A stretch of 64,000 nt of DNA from Rossellomorea vietnamensis (lineage in GTDB: Bacteria > Bacillota > Bacilli > Bacillales > Bacillaceae_B). The stretch lies in the NCBI RefSeq assembly GCF_008180415.1, contig NZ_VTEI01000002.1:454518-518517 (forward strand). Reading direction: 5' to 3'. Positions 17,574-26,543 of the stretch are shown piece after piece. The translations under genes and the position numbers were made by a program. Positions within the stretch are counted from its first letter, which is position 1. Each line of letters starts with the position of its first letter. The notes under the pieces were generated by a model, which made no database searches, was not told the origin of the DNA, and saw nothing but the letters and a program-made list of their open reading frames with translations.

Positions 17574-17639
17574 TTCCACACATCCTTGTCTCGTGTATGC
17601 TTGTATTATACCTTGATATGCAACCGTTTTAAAACATTT

Positions 17640-17950
17640 TACAGTATGAGCAGCTTCTTTTTTTGAAACGGTGATTTTAATAGGTGATTTCAGTAAGACT
17701 TCTTACTATGTAATCGGATGGTGATTTCCTCTTCAGGAGAAAGACTGGATAAATTGCTTCTTACTGAAAGATCCCAAGAGCGGATTTTTCTTCCGACACT
17801 AAAGTTTTCTCTCTAAACCGAGAGAGCCGCTCTTTTCTTTCCAGCTTACCAGGTTATTATAGTGAATTGTGGCGTTATTCTTCTGACATTCCGCCAGACA
17901 TCGGCTATTATTGAATTGTTCAGTTTTTAACGAATCCTCCCCTATAAAAA
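17640..17950. repeat. Decayed MITE-A interior between degV and a small gene
   Basis: 17763-17870 matches the interior of repeat A: GATCCCAAGAGC at 17770, GGATTTTTC, GTTTTCTCTCTAAACCGAG, then CGCTCTTTTCTTTCCAGC. The standard termini are absent. Nothing else gene-like is visible in this 435-bp space. Confidence 0.5.
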
Positions 17951-17956
17951 TGATAT

Positions 17957-17999
17957 TTTCACGCAAAAAAAGAAGCACATCACGGGAGGAGTGCTTCAA
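17957..17999 (-). terminator. Terminator of the 89-residue gene
   Basis: Minus-strand GAAGCAC-loop-GTGCTTC followed by TTTTTTTG. Confidence 0.75.
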
Positions 18000-18009
18000 A
18001 ATTAAAGGG

Positions 18010-18279
18010 CTACGCATTATTTTTTAATTCTACGGCATGATAGATACTTTGGTATTCCGGCCACTTCAAATGCCTTTTTAAATAATCACGGAAACTGAAA
18101 ACCTTTTTCCCGGTTCCCTGATTAATATCTGACAGGAACAATTGAAGCCGCATATTGACTTTAAAATAGAGCGGGTTATCATTGGCCAACACTGGAATGT
18201 CTAAAATCTTTACCTTCTGTCCATAACTATTTTTGAACTCAAGGCTTTTCAGTAACAAAATATCAATCCTCTTTTTCAC
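18010..18279 (-). CDS. Uncharacterised 89-residue protein
   Basis: Not recognised. Basic protein (MKKRIDILLLKSLEFKN start) with mixed strand/helix character and no cysteines, signal or membrane segment. It reads as coding: no low-complexity stretch, a proper terminator just downstream, and no better frame opposite. The start is uncertain: the frame opens with GTG at 18279 with little Shine-Dalgarno. An internal TTG preceded by AGAGG would shorten it by about eight residues. It lies divergent from the 19127 gene, upstream of which the SRAP gene also reads leftward. Confidence 0.6.
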   Translation of the reverse strand: MKKRIDILLLKSLEFKNSYGQKVKILDIPVLANDNPLYFKVNMRLQLFLSDINQGTGKKVFSFRDYLKRHLKWPEYQSIYHAVELKNNA

Positions 18280-18350
18280 CCGTTTATACTTATATTATAC
18301 CTTATAATCGTTGCTGACAGATGAGATGTTATCGTAATTTTTAAATTTTC

Positions 18351-19028
18351 TTATGACAAATTCTCCAATGGTTTTACACAGGCTTCAAAATCATTCCTCG
18401 TAGAATTGACTTCTTGTGACACTTTATACTTTGTCATGAACTCCGAAGGAAAAGGCACAAGCAGCTCCTTCACATCATTGAAGGTGTAGTCTGCTGTAGA
18501 AATCCATTTCTTGATGCTTTCCTCTCCCTTTAGTATGACAGGCATCCGGTCATGCACCGGCTGTACAAGATCATTGGCAGAGGTCGTGATAATGGTCGAA
18601 GAAAATGCTGCAGAATTGTCGTTTGCCTGCTTATCCCACAAGCCGGCAAAAGCAAACGGTTCCTTATCCTTCATCATAAAGCGATAGGGCTGCTTTTCTC
18701 CGTCCTTTCTCTTCCACTCATAGAAGCTGTCCGCTAGAATCGCCGTTCTCCTTTTGTTCAGCAGGTGCTTGAAGCTTGATTTTTCTTCCAGCGTTTCACT
18801 TCTGGCATTGATAAGGGGCTTCCACTTGCTTTGATCTTTTACCCAAGATGGGATAAGTCCCCATCGAATCGGACCCGCCATCCGCTGTCCTTTACCTATA
18901 ATCAAGGATAGGACCGCCTGCGATGGAGCAACATTGAAGCGAGGTCCCCATTCATAGACCCATTCATCTATAAGAAATTTTTCGACAAGCTCTTCATAAG
19001 ACATTGTCAATGTGAACCGTCCACACAT
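18351..19028 (-). CDS. SRAP/HMCES-type abasic-site protein
   Basis: 225 residues of the SOS-response-associated peptidase family (YedK/HMCES), which shields abasic sites in single-stranded DNA through a covalent link to Cys2. All key residues are seen: Cys2 in MCGRFTL, which also fixes the start; Asn in RFNVAPSQ; INARSET; Glu in DSFYEWK; and His in VHDRMPVIL. B. subtilis has two homologues (YoaM, YoqW). No LexA box was located upstream by eye. The gene is alone on its strand here. Confidence 0.92.
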   Translation of the reverse strand: MCGRFTLTMSYEELVEKFLIDEWVYEWGPRFNVAPSQAVLSLIIGKGQRMAGPIRWGLIPSWVKDQSKWKPLINARSETLEEKSSFKHLLNKRRTAILADSFYEWKRKDGEKQPYRFMMKDKEPFAFAGLWDKQANDNSAAFSSTIITTSANDLVQPVHDRMPVILKGEESIKKWISTADYTFNDVKELLVPFPSEFMTKYKVSQEVNSTRNDFEACVKPLENLS

Positions 19029-19126
19029 GGCTGCCGCCTCCCTCTTGTATGTATTTTAAATTATGACATATATTATATAAGACTTTTTGGAGCAAACCTA
19101 ATAAAAGCAATGGAGGTTTCTTACTG

Positions 19127-19351
19127 ATGGATTACAAACTTAATGCTGTGGACAGCGAAATTCCTGTTATCGTAACAATTGATCCGGATAACGGTATCTA
19201 TACAATCAGAAAGAGTGATACAAGCGGAGAGATTTTTAATGATCCTGAAGATCTTTTAGCCTGGTATCAGGAGAATTTGGAGCCCGGCAGCTTCACCTCC
19301 TCCATTGAATACCAAAAAGCGATTCAATGGATTAAGGCGAATCTTCATTAA
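19127..19351 (+). CDS. Uncharacterised 74-residue protein
   Basis: Small acidic protein (MDYKLNAVDSEIPVIVTIDP start), with a putative beta-hairpin then a helical C-terminal half (YQKAIQWIKANLH). I do not recognise a domain. GGAGG lies ten bases before ATG. Divergent from the SRAP gene with about 100 bp between. Probably cytosolic. Confidence 0.65.
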   Translation: MDYKLNAVDSEIPVIVTIDPDNGIYTIRKSDTSGEIFNDPEDLLAWYQENLEPGSFTSSIEYQKAIQWIKANLH

Positions 19352-19693
19352 AGTCACGGGCGTTCTTTATCCAGCTCTTTGCACAAACTTTGGAACTATT
19401 TAAACCCCATAAGAAGCGCCTTATTTAAATTCATATCAAACATCAAGAAAAGAACTGTTCTTCCCATATATAATCTGCTCATTTACTTTTTATTTCAGAA
19501 TTTTTCCTATTAAGGGGCCCTATCTTACGAAGATCATATGAAATAGCAACAAACTATACGTAAAGAGCCATTCAAAAACTCTTTTATTTAAAAGTTCTTA
19601 CAGAAGCTAAGCATCTAACAATATCTTTCATTTGCCATACCGCCTCCGCCATATTATGATGAAAACAGGATAAAAAAAGGAGGTACAAATCGG
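19352..19693. other. Intergenic space with MITE-A end fragment
   Basis: No gene seen in this 342-bp stretch. At 19539-19574 it carries an isolated right end of repeat A (AAATAGCAACAAACTATACG then TAAAGAGCC). The last 30 bases hold the AAGGAGG site of the next gene. Confidence 0.6.
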
Positions 19694-20326
19694 TTGGCCT
19701 TTGATTATACAAACTGGAAAGAAGAAATTGCGAACGCTGTGACACACGGTATCGGGTTTCTCCTGAGCATCCCGGCTCTTGTGCTGCTGATTTTGGCTGC
19801 AGTTGAAAAAGGGACTGCTTGGCATATTGTAAGTTATACGATTTTCGGGGTTTCCATGCTGCTTCTGTATTTGTTTTCAACATTACTTCACAGCTTTAAA
19901 CCCTCACCAATAAAAAAATTGTTCGCCATCCTGGACCATTCAGCTATATATCTGCTGATTGCCGGAACCTATACTCCATTTATGTTAGTCAGCTTCCGCA
20001 CCTCTTTGGGATGGACGATTTTTGGGATCATATGGGGATTGGCTATAGCGGGGGTTGTCTTCAAGTGTTATTTTGTAGACCGCTATCAAATAATTTCGAC
20101 CATAGTTTACCTTCTCATGGGATGGATGATAATCATTGCCGTCAAGCCGCTATACGAAATCCTCAGCCCTACTGGGTTTTTGCTTCTTTTGACAGGCGGA
20201 ATCTTTTATTCCATCGGAGCAGTTTTTTACGTATGGAACAAGCTTCCTTACAACCATGCGATCTGGCATTTATTCGTATTGGCAGGAAGCACTTTTATGT
20301 TTTTGTGTGTATTGCTTTACGTTTAA
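19694..20326 (+). CDS. yplQ: Hemolysin III / PAQR-family membrane protein
   Basis: 210 residues with seven predicted membrane segments. Family marks: HGIGFLLSIPALVLL after an N-terminal EEIANAVTH; STLLHSF; the DHSAIYLLIAGTYTPF block; and HAIWHLFVLAGS at the C-terminus. The conserved His and Asp residues form the presumed zinc site of PAQR proteins. The TTG start is supported by AAGGAGG ten bases before it. The name hemolysin III is historical; in Bacillus the function is unclear. Position near dfrA-thyA matches B. subtilis yplQ, hence a tentative symbol. Confidence 0.85.
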   Translation: MAFDYTNWKEEIANAVTHGIGFLLSIPALVLLILAAVEKGTAWHIVSYTIFGVSMLLLYLFSTLLHSFKPSPIKKLFAILDHSAIYLLIAGTYTPFMLVSFRTSLGWTIFGIIWGLAIAGVVFKCYFVDRYQIISTIVYLLMGWMIIIAVKPLYEILSPTGFLLLLTGGIFYSIGAVFYVWNKLPYNHAIWHLFVLAGSTFMFLCVLLYV

Positions 20327-20343
20327 TAGTTAGATTGATTTCT

Positions 20344-20396
20344 ATAAAAAAGACCCTGCAGGACGGCAGCAGCCATCCAGCAGGGTCTTTTTTTAC
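20344..20396. terminator. Bidirectional terminator
   Basis: AAAAAGACCCTGC pairs with GCAGGGTCTTTTT across a loop of about 20 bases, between the hemolysin III-type gene and the convergent DUF3243 gene. Confidence 0.88.
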
Positions 20397-20410
20397 TCAT
20401 TTAATCTGCA

Positions 20411-20737
20411 TTAGGATACCAGTTTTACAAGCATATGGGAAAGCATATGCTGCTCTTCTTTATTACCGGCTCTCCATAGTTCATATAAAAGTTTTTCTTC
20501 GCGGTTTTTCGGCTCTTCATGCTTTGCTAGATAATCTCCAACTTTTTGAGCTGCTTTTGCTTTCTGCTCTTCATTTAAGCCTAATTTGTCAGCCTTATCT
20601 ACTTTGTCGCCCAAATAGGATTTGAAGCTTTCGAAGTTGTCTAGAATGTCTTCTTTTTTATCCTCTGACATGTTTGAAAGTTTGCCTTCTACTTTGCTGC
20701 CTACTTTACTGTCATTAGTATTAGTGTTGTGTTCCAT
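20411..20737 (-). CDS. DUF3243 family protein
   Basis: 108 residues, hydrophilic and mostly helical. After a low-complexity N-terminus (MEHNTNTNDSK), the DUF3243 core is visible: ILDNFESFKSYLGDKVDKAD, IGDYLA-like VGDYLAKHEEPKN, then EEKLLYELWRAGNKEEQHML. The family is common in Bacillaceae and has no assigned function. It is transcribed alone between two terminated genes, with a purine-rich AAAGGAGAT before the ATG. Confidence 0.85.
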   Translation of the reverse strand: MEHNTNTNDSKVGSKVEGKLSNMSEDKKEDILDNFESFKSYLGDKVDKADKLGLNEEQKAKAAQKVGDYLAKHEEPKNREEKLLYELWRAGNKEEQHMLSHMLVKLVS

Positions 20738-20855
20738 TCTGTCTCATCTCCTTTTTATTGATTGCTACAGTGTCTATATTCCCGGCTGCCATTAGACTAA
20801 ACCATCCTGAACACACTGAGAAAAAATTATTTTCAGATGAGAGACATGAAACATT

Positions 20856-21581
20856 TTATGAAGCTTTGTTGATCCTGCCGGTTTCAATGATTTCTTTTAA
20901 GAAGTCTGCCATATCCCTTGGCGTTTTGCCGTGGTAGTCAATAAGCGGAAGGGCTGGCAGGATATTAATACGAACAGAAGCTGGTTTAAGCCCTCTCTTC
21001 TGATTTTCATAAATATCGGCAGTGCCGCTTATATAAATGGGGACTACCGGCACACCTGCGTCAAGGGCAATTCTGAATGCACCAGTTTTAAACTCGCCAA
21101 TGCCTCTGCCTTTATTCCGAGTTCCCTCCGGAAAAATCACCAGAGAATGGCCGTCCTTCAGTTTGGCAGTACACTCCCTTAAGGAAAGGACGGACTGCCT
21201 TTTATTCTTTCTATCAACAAAGACACAATTCAGGACTTCCATCCAGCCACTGATGATCGGTACTTTTTTCACCTCGATTTTCGACATGAATCCGAATGGC
21301 TTATCTACATACCCTAAAAGTACAGGAATATCGAAATCGCCCTCATGGTTGGAGATGAACAGTACAGGGCCATCCGGAATATTGCCTTCCCCGGATACCT
21401 CCACCGCAGTGCCGGTCCTCTTAATGATCCCTCTGGCCCACCTTTTAGCCATGGCATGTCTCTTTCTATCTTTCTCCTCAATAGGAAATGAATCGCTGAT
21501 ATTTTTCATTTTCACAAGATTGGGCACACTATAAATCAAATATAAAGCCATAAATGATAGCACATACAAAAAACGAAACAT
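20856..21581 (-). CDS. plsC: 1-acyl-glycerol-3-phosphate acyltransferase family (PlsC)
   Basis: 241 residues. Acyltransferase blocks in order: NHEGDFD (NHx4D type, about residue 78), the block II arginine in FVDRKNKRQS, FPEGTRNKG, and VPVVPIYISG. An N-terminal hydrophobic stretch (FLYVLSFMALYLIYSV) attaches it to the membrane. The expected role is acylation of lysophosphatidic acid in phospholipid synthesis, though related paralogues use other acceptors. The ATG follows AAAGGGG. Confidence 0.88.
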   Translation of the reverse strand: MFRFLYVLSFMALYLIYSVPNLVKMKNISDSFPIEEKDRKRHAMAKRWARGIIKRTGTAVEVSGEGNIPDGPVLFISNHEGDFDIPVLLGYVDKPFGFMSKIEVKKVPIISGWMEVLNCVFVDRKNKRQSVLSLRECTAKLKDGHSLVIFPEGTRNKGRGIGEFKTGAFRIALDAGVPVVPIYISGTADIYENQKRGLKPASVRINILPALPLIDYHGKTPRDMADFLKEIIETGRINKAS

Positions 21582-21911
21582 GGTAAACCCCTTTCTGATT
21601 TTCTCTCTGTTATTATATCTTTTTTTAGGCTCTTTTCGTAAACTTTGTTGCTATTTAATACTAACTCCGAAGAAATACCCATGTTACGAAGGGGATATCC
21701 GAAAACAACAATATATGCGAAAATATCTTTTTCATAGTGCATGACTTCTTTTTTTCATAGGATTTGGAGTATGCATTTTTTTAAAAATGTTATTGCGGGG
21801 AAAGAGCTGAGTTGATAGATGGGCACACTTGCTCATGTCAGTTAATAGGCAGGGTAAAGATTTGTTATAAAAAGGCTGTTTTCGCAAGGCTTGTTCAGAA
21901 AAAAACATTTA
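21582..21911. repeat. Short MITE-A derivative and fragment between plsC and dfrA
   Basis: 21628-21727 is a short copy of repeat A: left end GGCTCTTTTCGTAAACTTTG, right end AACAACAATATATGCGAAAA, with the middle deleted. At about 21872 a lone left end (AAAAGGCTGTTTTCGCAAGG) follows. No gene seen. Confidence 0.7.
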
Positions 21912-21955
21912 AAAAGAGCCGGCAGACTCTAACGTCTGCCGGCTCTTTTTTATTA
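21912..21955. terminator. Strong terminator after dfrA
   Basis: AAGAGCCGGCAGAC-loop-GTCTGCCGGCTCTT flanked by T/A runs. Confidence 0.93.
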
Positions 21956-22438
21956 TTTCTTCTTGTATACTTCAAACACATAATGATAGGGATTTTGCTC
22001 GTTTTGTACTCCCTGCTTAGTGGAGATCAATTCATACTCATCCCAATTGAGATCAGGGAAGTAGGTATCCCCTTCGAAGGTTTCATAAATTCTTGTCACA
22101 TACAGCTTGTCCGCGTAGGGGATGAATTTTTCAAATATCTCCGCTCCGCCTGTCACCATGACCTCGACTTCCATTTCTTCAGCATGATGGAGGACTTCTT
22201 TTATATCATGATAGACAATGCAGCCTTCTGCTTCATATGATGCATCTCTCGTGAGGATGATGTTTTCTCTTCCCGGAAGCGGCCTTCCGATTGATTCAAA
22301 CGTCTTACGTCCCATCACGATTGGATGGCCCATTGTTGTTTCTTTAAAGAACTTCAAATCCTCCGGCAGTCTCCACGGAAGCTTATTTTCATAGCCGATT
22401 ACACCATTTTTATCCATTGCCCATACGAATGAAATCAT
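21953..22438 (-). CDS. dfrA: Dihydrofolate reductase
   Basis: 161 residues; NADPH-dependent reduction of dihydrofolate to tetrahydrofolate. Begins [20 protein letters not shown]; the catalytic acid is in LPEDLKFFK; the cofactor site is in [20 protein letters not shown] is near residue 100. Its ATG overlaps the thyA stop as ATGA, so the two are translationally coupled. The pairing makes sense because thymidylate synthase is the step that yields dihydrofolate. Confidence 0.97.
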   Translation of the reverse strand: MISFVWAMDKNGVIGYENKLPWRLPEDLKFFKETTMGHPIVMGRKTFESIGRPLPGRENIILTRDASYEAEGCIVYHDIKEVLHHAEEMEVEVMVTGGAEIFEKFIPYADKLYVTRIYETFEGDTYFPDLNWDEYELISTKQGVQNEQNPYHYVFEVYKKK

Positions 22439-23229
22439 ACACTTACCACTCCTTTAATATGAGGATGGGGATCATAATTTTCTAAAGTGAAATCATCGAA
22501 GCTGTAGCTGAAAATATCTTTGACATCTTTATTAATACGTATGGTTGGAAGAGCGCGGGGCTCTCGCGATAATTGAAGTTTGACCTGTTCCATATGATTT
22601 TGATAAATATGCACATCCCCGAAGGTATGGATAAACTCTCCCGGCTCTAAATCACATACATTAGCTACCATCATGGTCAGCAGTGCATAGGAGGCAATAT
22701 TAAATGGAACGCCCAAAAAAACATCTGCCGATCGCTGGTATAACTGGCAGGATAACTTCCCGTCTGCCACATAGAATTGAAACAAGCAATGGCAGGGCGG
22801 CAGGGCCATCTTCTCAATTTCACCAACATTCCAGGCATTCACAATCAATCTTCTGGAATCGGGGTTATCCTTGATGTTTTGCACCAGCTCGGATATCTGG
22901 TCGATCGTTTCTCCCCCGGCACCTTCCCATGAGCGCCATTGCTTACCATATACTGGACCAAGGTCGCCTGTTTCATCCGCCCATTCATTCCAAATACGAA
23001 CACCGTTATCTTGAAGGTATTTCACATTGGTATCGCCATTGAGAAACCAGAGAAGTTCGTGAATGATTGACTTCAGGTGCAGCTTTTTTGTCGTGAGCAT
23101 CGGAAAGCCTTCACTGAGATCAAAGCGCATCTGATACCCGAAAGTGCTCACTGTTCCTGTCCCGGTCCTGTCTCCTTTCTCAGTCCCGTTGTTCAATACA
23201 TATTCGCAAAGCTCTAGATATTGTTTCAT
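22435..23229 (-). CDS. thyA: Thymidylate synthase
   Basis: 264 residues, the short ThyA form (B. subtilis ThyB type), methylating dUMP with methylene-tetrahydrofolate. Catalytic cysteine in [12 protein letters not shown]; phosphate site arginine in the N-terminal [11 protein letters not shown] and in [21 protein letters not shown]; folate region GVVSV at the C-terminus. ATG has AAAAGGGG upstream. First gene of thyA-dfrA, just after the metalloprotease gene. Confidence 0.97.
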   Translation of the reverse strand: MKQYLELCEYVLNNGTEKGDRTGTGTVSTFGYQMRFDLSEGFPMLTTKKLHLKSIIHELLWFLNGDTNVKYLQDNGVRIWNEWADETGDLGPVYGKQWRSWEGAGGETIDQISELVQNIKDNPDSRRLIVNAWNVGEIEKMALPPCHCLFQFYVADGKLSCQLYQRSADVFLGVPFNIASYALLTMMVANVCDLEPGEFIHTFGDVHIYQNHMEQVKLQLSREPRALPTIRINKDVKDIFSYSFDDFTLENYDPHPHIKGVVSV

Positions 23230-23241
23230 GTCGTACCCCTT

Positions 23242-23943
23242 TTACATGGATTCCAATTCTGTGAAAAATTGGTGTGTCGCCGGAGCTTTTTCTTCCAGCT
23301 CCTCATTGGTTTTCAAGTTCAGAAAGTACATCGCAAAGGCCTCTGCGAAGTATTCCTCTTCATAATTCAGGAAATAATCTTCTTCTGGAAATAGAAAATG
23401 GGCTTCCTGTTTCCAAATAGCAGTGAACTTCATTTTATAGTAAAGATCATCAAGCACGTAACGATTGATGCTGTGTGCCAGTTCATGGAGTTCAAGATTA
23501 ATGGATCCGTGGCCGGACCCTTTTTCGCTGTGCCCGATTTTCACGAGAACCAGCTTTGATCCTCCTATACCCGGCACCTCATCCCAGGTTCTTTCTGTAT
23601 TAGTGTACCCTCTCGGAGTGACTCCTTTCAAGTGTTGAGTTGTGGGGAAACTAGTTAATTTATCTTGAAACAGACGGATCATGATTCCTTCTGTTTGAAC
23701 AGAATGAAGTAGCCTTGTGGGTAGATGGTCAAGGCGGTAAATAATCTGCCTGGCTTCGGATTCATCAAATGGTTCCTCGGGAAGGAGAATGATTTCTTCA
23801 AGAACTTCTGAATTCAGTTCGATGTCTTTTGTTATGGGGGCCTTTTCGAGTAATAACCCGGGATAATCTGCGGAGGAATTCTGCAAAATAAAAAAGACTC
23901 CTGCAAAGACAGCAGCGACAAGTATTGAAAGTTTCTGATACAT
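23242..23943 (-). CDS. Anthrax lethal-factor-like (ATLF) zinc metalloprotease
   Basis: 233 residues. N-terminal signal or anchor (LSILVAAVFAGVFFILQN). The catalytic HELAHSINR zinc motif lies near residue 146, and a downstream EEYFAEAFAMYFLN supplies a third glutamate ligand. This arrangement is that of ATLF and Pro-Pro endopeptidase proteins. The rest lacks the receptor or substrate domains of the toxin. I prefer ATG 23943; GTG 23955 is alternative. Only about a dozen bases before thyA, same strand. Substrate unknown; a surface or coat protein is more likely than a host target. Confidence 0.75.
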   Translation of the reverse strand: MYQKLSILVAAVFAGVFFILQNSSADYPGLLLEKAPITKDIELNSEVLEEIILLPEEPFDESEARQIIYRLDHLPTRLLHSVQTEGIMIRLFQDKLTSFPTTQHLKGVTPRGYTNTERTWDEVPGIGGSKLVLVKIGHSEKGSGHGSINLELHELAHSINRYVLDDLYYKMKFTAIWKQEAHFLFPEEDYFLNYEEEYFAEAFAMYFLNLKTNEELEEKAPATHQFFTELESM

Positions 23944-24194
23944 ACCTGTTGTCACCCTTTCTATCGCATGAGGCTTCTTAACCGATTAGTGGACTATGTA
24001 TCTATCATAACATATATTACAATAATATTTCTCTGTAAGATTATTGAAAAATCACACTATATACAATCACTATAAATAGTATTTGGATGAAATAGTTGGT
24101 TTTCACAATAATGAAAAGCAATGATTCATATAGTGTCTTTATAAAATTTAGCAGGTAATGAGAGTTTATCTTAACTCATTCAATGAATTTCCCA

Positions 24195-24226
24195 CAAAAA
24201 AACAAGAACGTCTTCACGTCCTTGTT
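24195..24226 (-). terminator. Terminator of ypjP
   Basis: Minus-strand AACAAGGACG-loop-CGTTCTTGTT followed by TTTTTG. Confidence 0.82.
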
Positions 24227-24236
24227 AACCGTGACT

Positions 24237-24830
24237 CTATGATAGACTGCTCCACTGGGGAGGTACATTTTTATCCCAGTATATATCCCCCAAAGTGTGA
24301 TGCTCCTGGAAATTATCATGCTTGGTATGATAATGAAAGTTAAAATAGTAACCTTCTAAAGGAGGATGGTCTCTTCTTACATGAAAACGGATGATATCTT
24401 CACCGCTTCGTTCATCATAAATATGAAAAATCTTTTCGCTTTTCGCATAAGCAGGTACTTCCGAAATGGTTAAGTGTGAAAGTTCACTTTCAGGAAATTG
24501 CTCTGTCGTTTCTTCAATAGCGGTTTGGATTTTTGGCAGAATGACACTTTGGAATTCATTTTCAATCACCGGCTTGATTTTGCTGCCAAATTTAATATAA
24601 GCCTGGTGTTCTGCTTCAGTTAACATCTTTTGGACAAAGACCTCATGATCAACAACGGATTCTTCTGCAGTTTCGGTTACCTCAGTTTGGCTATGTATAC
24701 TTGAAGCGGCTTTCGTATTGGTTTTAGTAAGGGTTTCATTCTCATTAAGAAATGCCTGTGAGGGAGTAACCAGCCCAAATGTTAAAATGGATATTAATAC
24801 TACAAATGATTTTCTCATCCAATTAGACAC
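24237..24830 (-). CDS. ypjP: YpjP-like secreted protein
   Basis: 197 residues. A signal peptide (SFVVLISILTFGLVTPSQAF) precedes a Thr/Glu-rich linker and a C-terminal domain with HVRRDHPPLEGYYFNFHYH and HHTLGDIYWDKNVPP. These sequences and the place beside thyA-dfrA match YpjP of B. subtilis. GTG 24830 has GGAAGAA upstream; an ATG four codons in is also possible. No known activity; the His-rich end could bind metal (inference). Confidence 0.8.
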   Translation of the reverse strand: MSNWMRKSFVVLISILTFGLVTPSQAFLNENETLTKTNTKAASSIHSQTEVTETAEESVVDHEVFVQKMLTEAEHQAYIKFGSKIKPVIENEFQSVILPKIQTAIEETTEQFPESELSHLTISEVPAYAKSEKIFHIYDERSGEDIIRFHVRRDHPPLEGYYFNFHYHTKHDNFQEHHTLGDIYWDKNVPPQWSSLS

Positions 24831-24981
24831 GGAGATTCTTCCTTTCTATATGTATCTCTCTTTTTCCATTATACATATATAGACGGATGAATGGTCAAAA
24901 AGGTTTCGAAAATTTTATGAAGGATATTAAATGAGGAATATGGTACTATATTAAAAGAACTTGTAAAGAGGAGGAGTATCC

Positions 24982-25059
24982 ATGAACGTTGAAATTATGG
25001 TGAGCATCGGTTTCTTGCTTTTACTGTTTTATTTTATTACCCTGACTATAACGGATTGA
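24982..25059 (+). CDS. 25-residue single-span membrane peptide
   Basis: MNVEIMVSIGFLLLLFYFIT then LTITD. A ribosome binding site GAGGAGGAG lies eight bases before ATG, and a possible -10 (TACTAT) lies about 40 bp further up. It is followed by a clean terminator, so the unit promoter-peptide-terminator looks real despite its size. No homologue comes to mind. Confidence 0.6.
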   Translation: MNVEIMVSIGFLLLLFYFITLTITD

Positions 25060-25077
25060 TCAAAATACTTAAACGAT

Positions 25078-25113
25078 AACGGGGTTTGCTCAAGGGAGCA
25101 GATCCCGTTATCC
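25078..25113. terminator. Terminator between the peptide and ypiP
   Basis: ATAACGGG pairs with CCCGTTAT across a loop of about 20 bases. The T-run is weak, so termination could be partial. It overlaps the end of ypiP. Confidence 0.55.
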
Positions 25114-25947
25114 ATGAACGGAGATAATTCCATACTGAAACTTGGCAGACGGACGTTTCCTCACATAAAATCCTAGTTCCTCAAACAGTGGTGAGTTGTA
25201 GTGTTCCTTAAGGATGACTCTGCCTTTTGCAACTCTTTCTGCCTCTCTGACTGTCTCTTTATCGATCCGCTGATATACCGCCCATTTGCGCAGTGTACTG
25301 ATACCAGCTGAGTCTTCAATTGGCTCCTCAAACATTGGATCAAAATAAACTACATCAAAGCTGTTATCCTCCAATGACTTCAAACAGTCGATTGCCATGC
25401 TATGCACGACTTCAATTCTCTTCATTGCCGCATCCATCTCAATGACTCCAGAATCCCACACTTTTAAACCATGTTTAACCAAGTATGAAATTGGCAGGCT
25501 CGCTTCAATTCCTTTAACTTCTCCTTCCGTCCCGACCGTGTGACTTGCAATGATACTGTCAGAACCCATGCCCAAGGTGCAGTCGAGGAAACTCATTCCC
25601 TTCCTTAATCCTGCGGCTTCTGCAAAAGTATCACTTTCTCCCTTTAGGATTCTTTTCATGCGGAAGGAAGCTGAATTGGGATGAAAGAAAAAGGGCTGGT
25701 CAGAATTCAGTGAAAATAATTCCATACGCTCCTTTCCAACGACTAAGATATCCTCTTCATATTTCTCCCTCAGCCATTTTACTGTTTTCTTTTCTCTATT
25801 GATGTAAGAGAGGTTCAATTCATCTGCCGTTTTTTTCGCTTTTCGAATCATTTCGTTAGTTGTTCTGCCTGCCGTTGTAACCAACAAAGCTGCTTCCACC
25901 TTTCCTTTAGGCCATAATAGAAAATCCAGGCAAAAGGAATTATACAT
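25108..25947 (-). CDS. ypiP: YpiP-type SAM methyltransferase (DUF548)
   Basis: 279 residues, class I methyltransferase of the RsmJ/DUF548 group. After an N-terminal domain of about 110 residues, the SAM loop is FLDCTLGMGSDSI (residues ~128-140), then VKGIEAS, and the catalytic-type motif VVYFDPMFEEP (DPMF) of the RsmJ family. 16S rRNA methylation is plausible but unproven for the Bacillus form. ATG has AGGAGGAAGG just upstream. Follows brxA by 25 bases, same strand. Confidence 0.85.
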   Translation of the reverse strand: MYNSFCLDFLLWPKGKVEAALLVTTAGRTTNEMIRKAKKTADELNLSYINREKKTVKWLREKYEEDILVVGKERMELFSLNSDQPFFFHPNSASFRMKRILKGESDTFAEAAGLRKGMSFLDCTLGMGSDSIIASHTVGTEGEVKGIEASLPISYLVKHGLKVWDSGVIEMDAAMKRIEVVHSMAIDCLKSLEDNSFDVVYFDPMFEEPIEDSAGISTLRKWAVYQRIDKETVREAERVAKGRVILKEHYNSPLFEELGFYVRKRPSAKFQYGIISVHG

Positions 25948-25971
25948 TCCTTCCTCCTGGATTCATTGCGT

Positions 25972-26409
25972 TTATTTCTGTGTTTTTTCAAGCCCGGTTT
26001 GGATTTCAGACATGATTTCTCCAATAGAGTGATCCTCAATATTGTCGCGGGGGATGAAGTGGATAACTTCCTTGCCCTTCATGACAGCCATTGATGGAGA
26101 TGAAGGCTCATATCCTGTAAAGTATTCGCGCATCTTCGCCGTTGCTTCCTTATCCTGGCCGGCAAAGACGGTAAGCAGCTGATCAGGCTGTTTTTCGCTG
26201 TTCAATACAGATTGAGTGGCCGCCGGTCGTGCCAGCCCCGCTGCACATCCACAGACAGAATTCACGACAATCAATGAAATTCCTTCAGATTGTTCCATTG
26301 TCTGCTCCACTTCTGCTGCTGTTATTAATTCCTTGAATCCTGCTTGTGTTAATTCTGACCTCATCGGCTTGACTACTTGCTTCATATATTCTTCATATGC
26401 CATTGACAT
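25972..26409 (-). CDS. brxA: Bacilliredoxin BrxA (YphP)
   Basis: 145 residues. The CGC active site in VVNSVCGCAAGLARPAA is the mark of the DUF1094 bacilliredoxins, which remove bacillithiol from mixed disulfides on proteins. Start MSMAYEEYM and the later GQDKEATAKMREYFTG fit YphP/BrxA rather than BrxB as I recall them. AAGGAGATGG precedes ATG. Implies that the organism makes bacillithiol; biosynthesis genes are not in the window. Confidence 0.93.
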   Translation of the reverse strand: MSMAYEEYMKQVVKPMRSELTQAGFKELITAAEVEQTMEQSEGISLIVVNSVCGCAAGLARPAATQSVLNSEKQPDQLLTVFAGQDKEATAKMREYFTGYEPSSPSMAVMKGKEVIHFIPRDNIEDHSIGEIMSEIQTGLEKTQK

Positions 26410-26543
26410 GCTTATCCATCTCCTTTTACTTTTTCTTTCCCTTTAACTATTGAGCTGATCTGTCTACTCTTACTTCTCATGTGTATGCTTTTACACAATT
26501 TGTACCATGAAATAAATATCATTTTTGGTGGGCAGCGAGCCTT

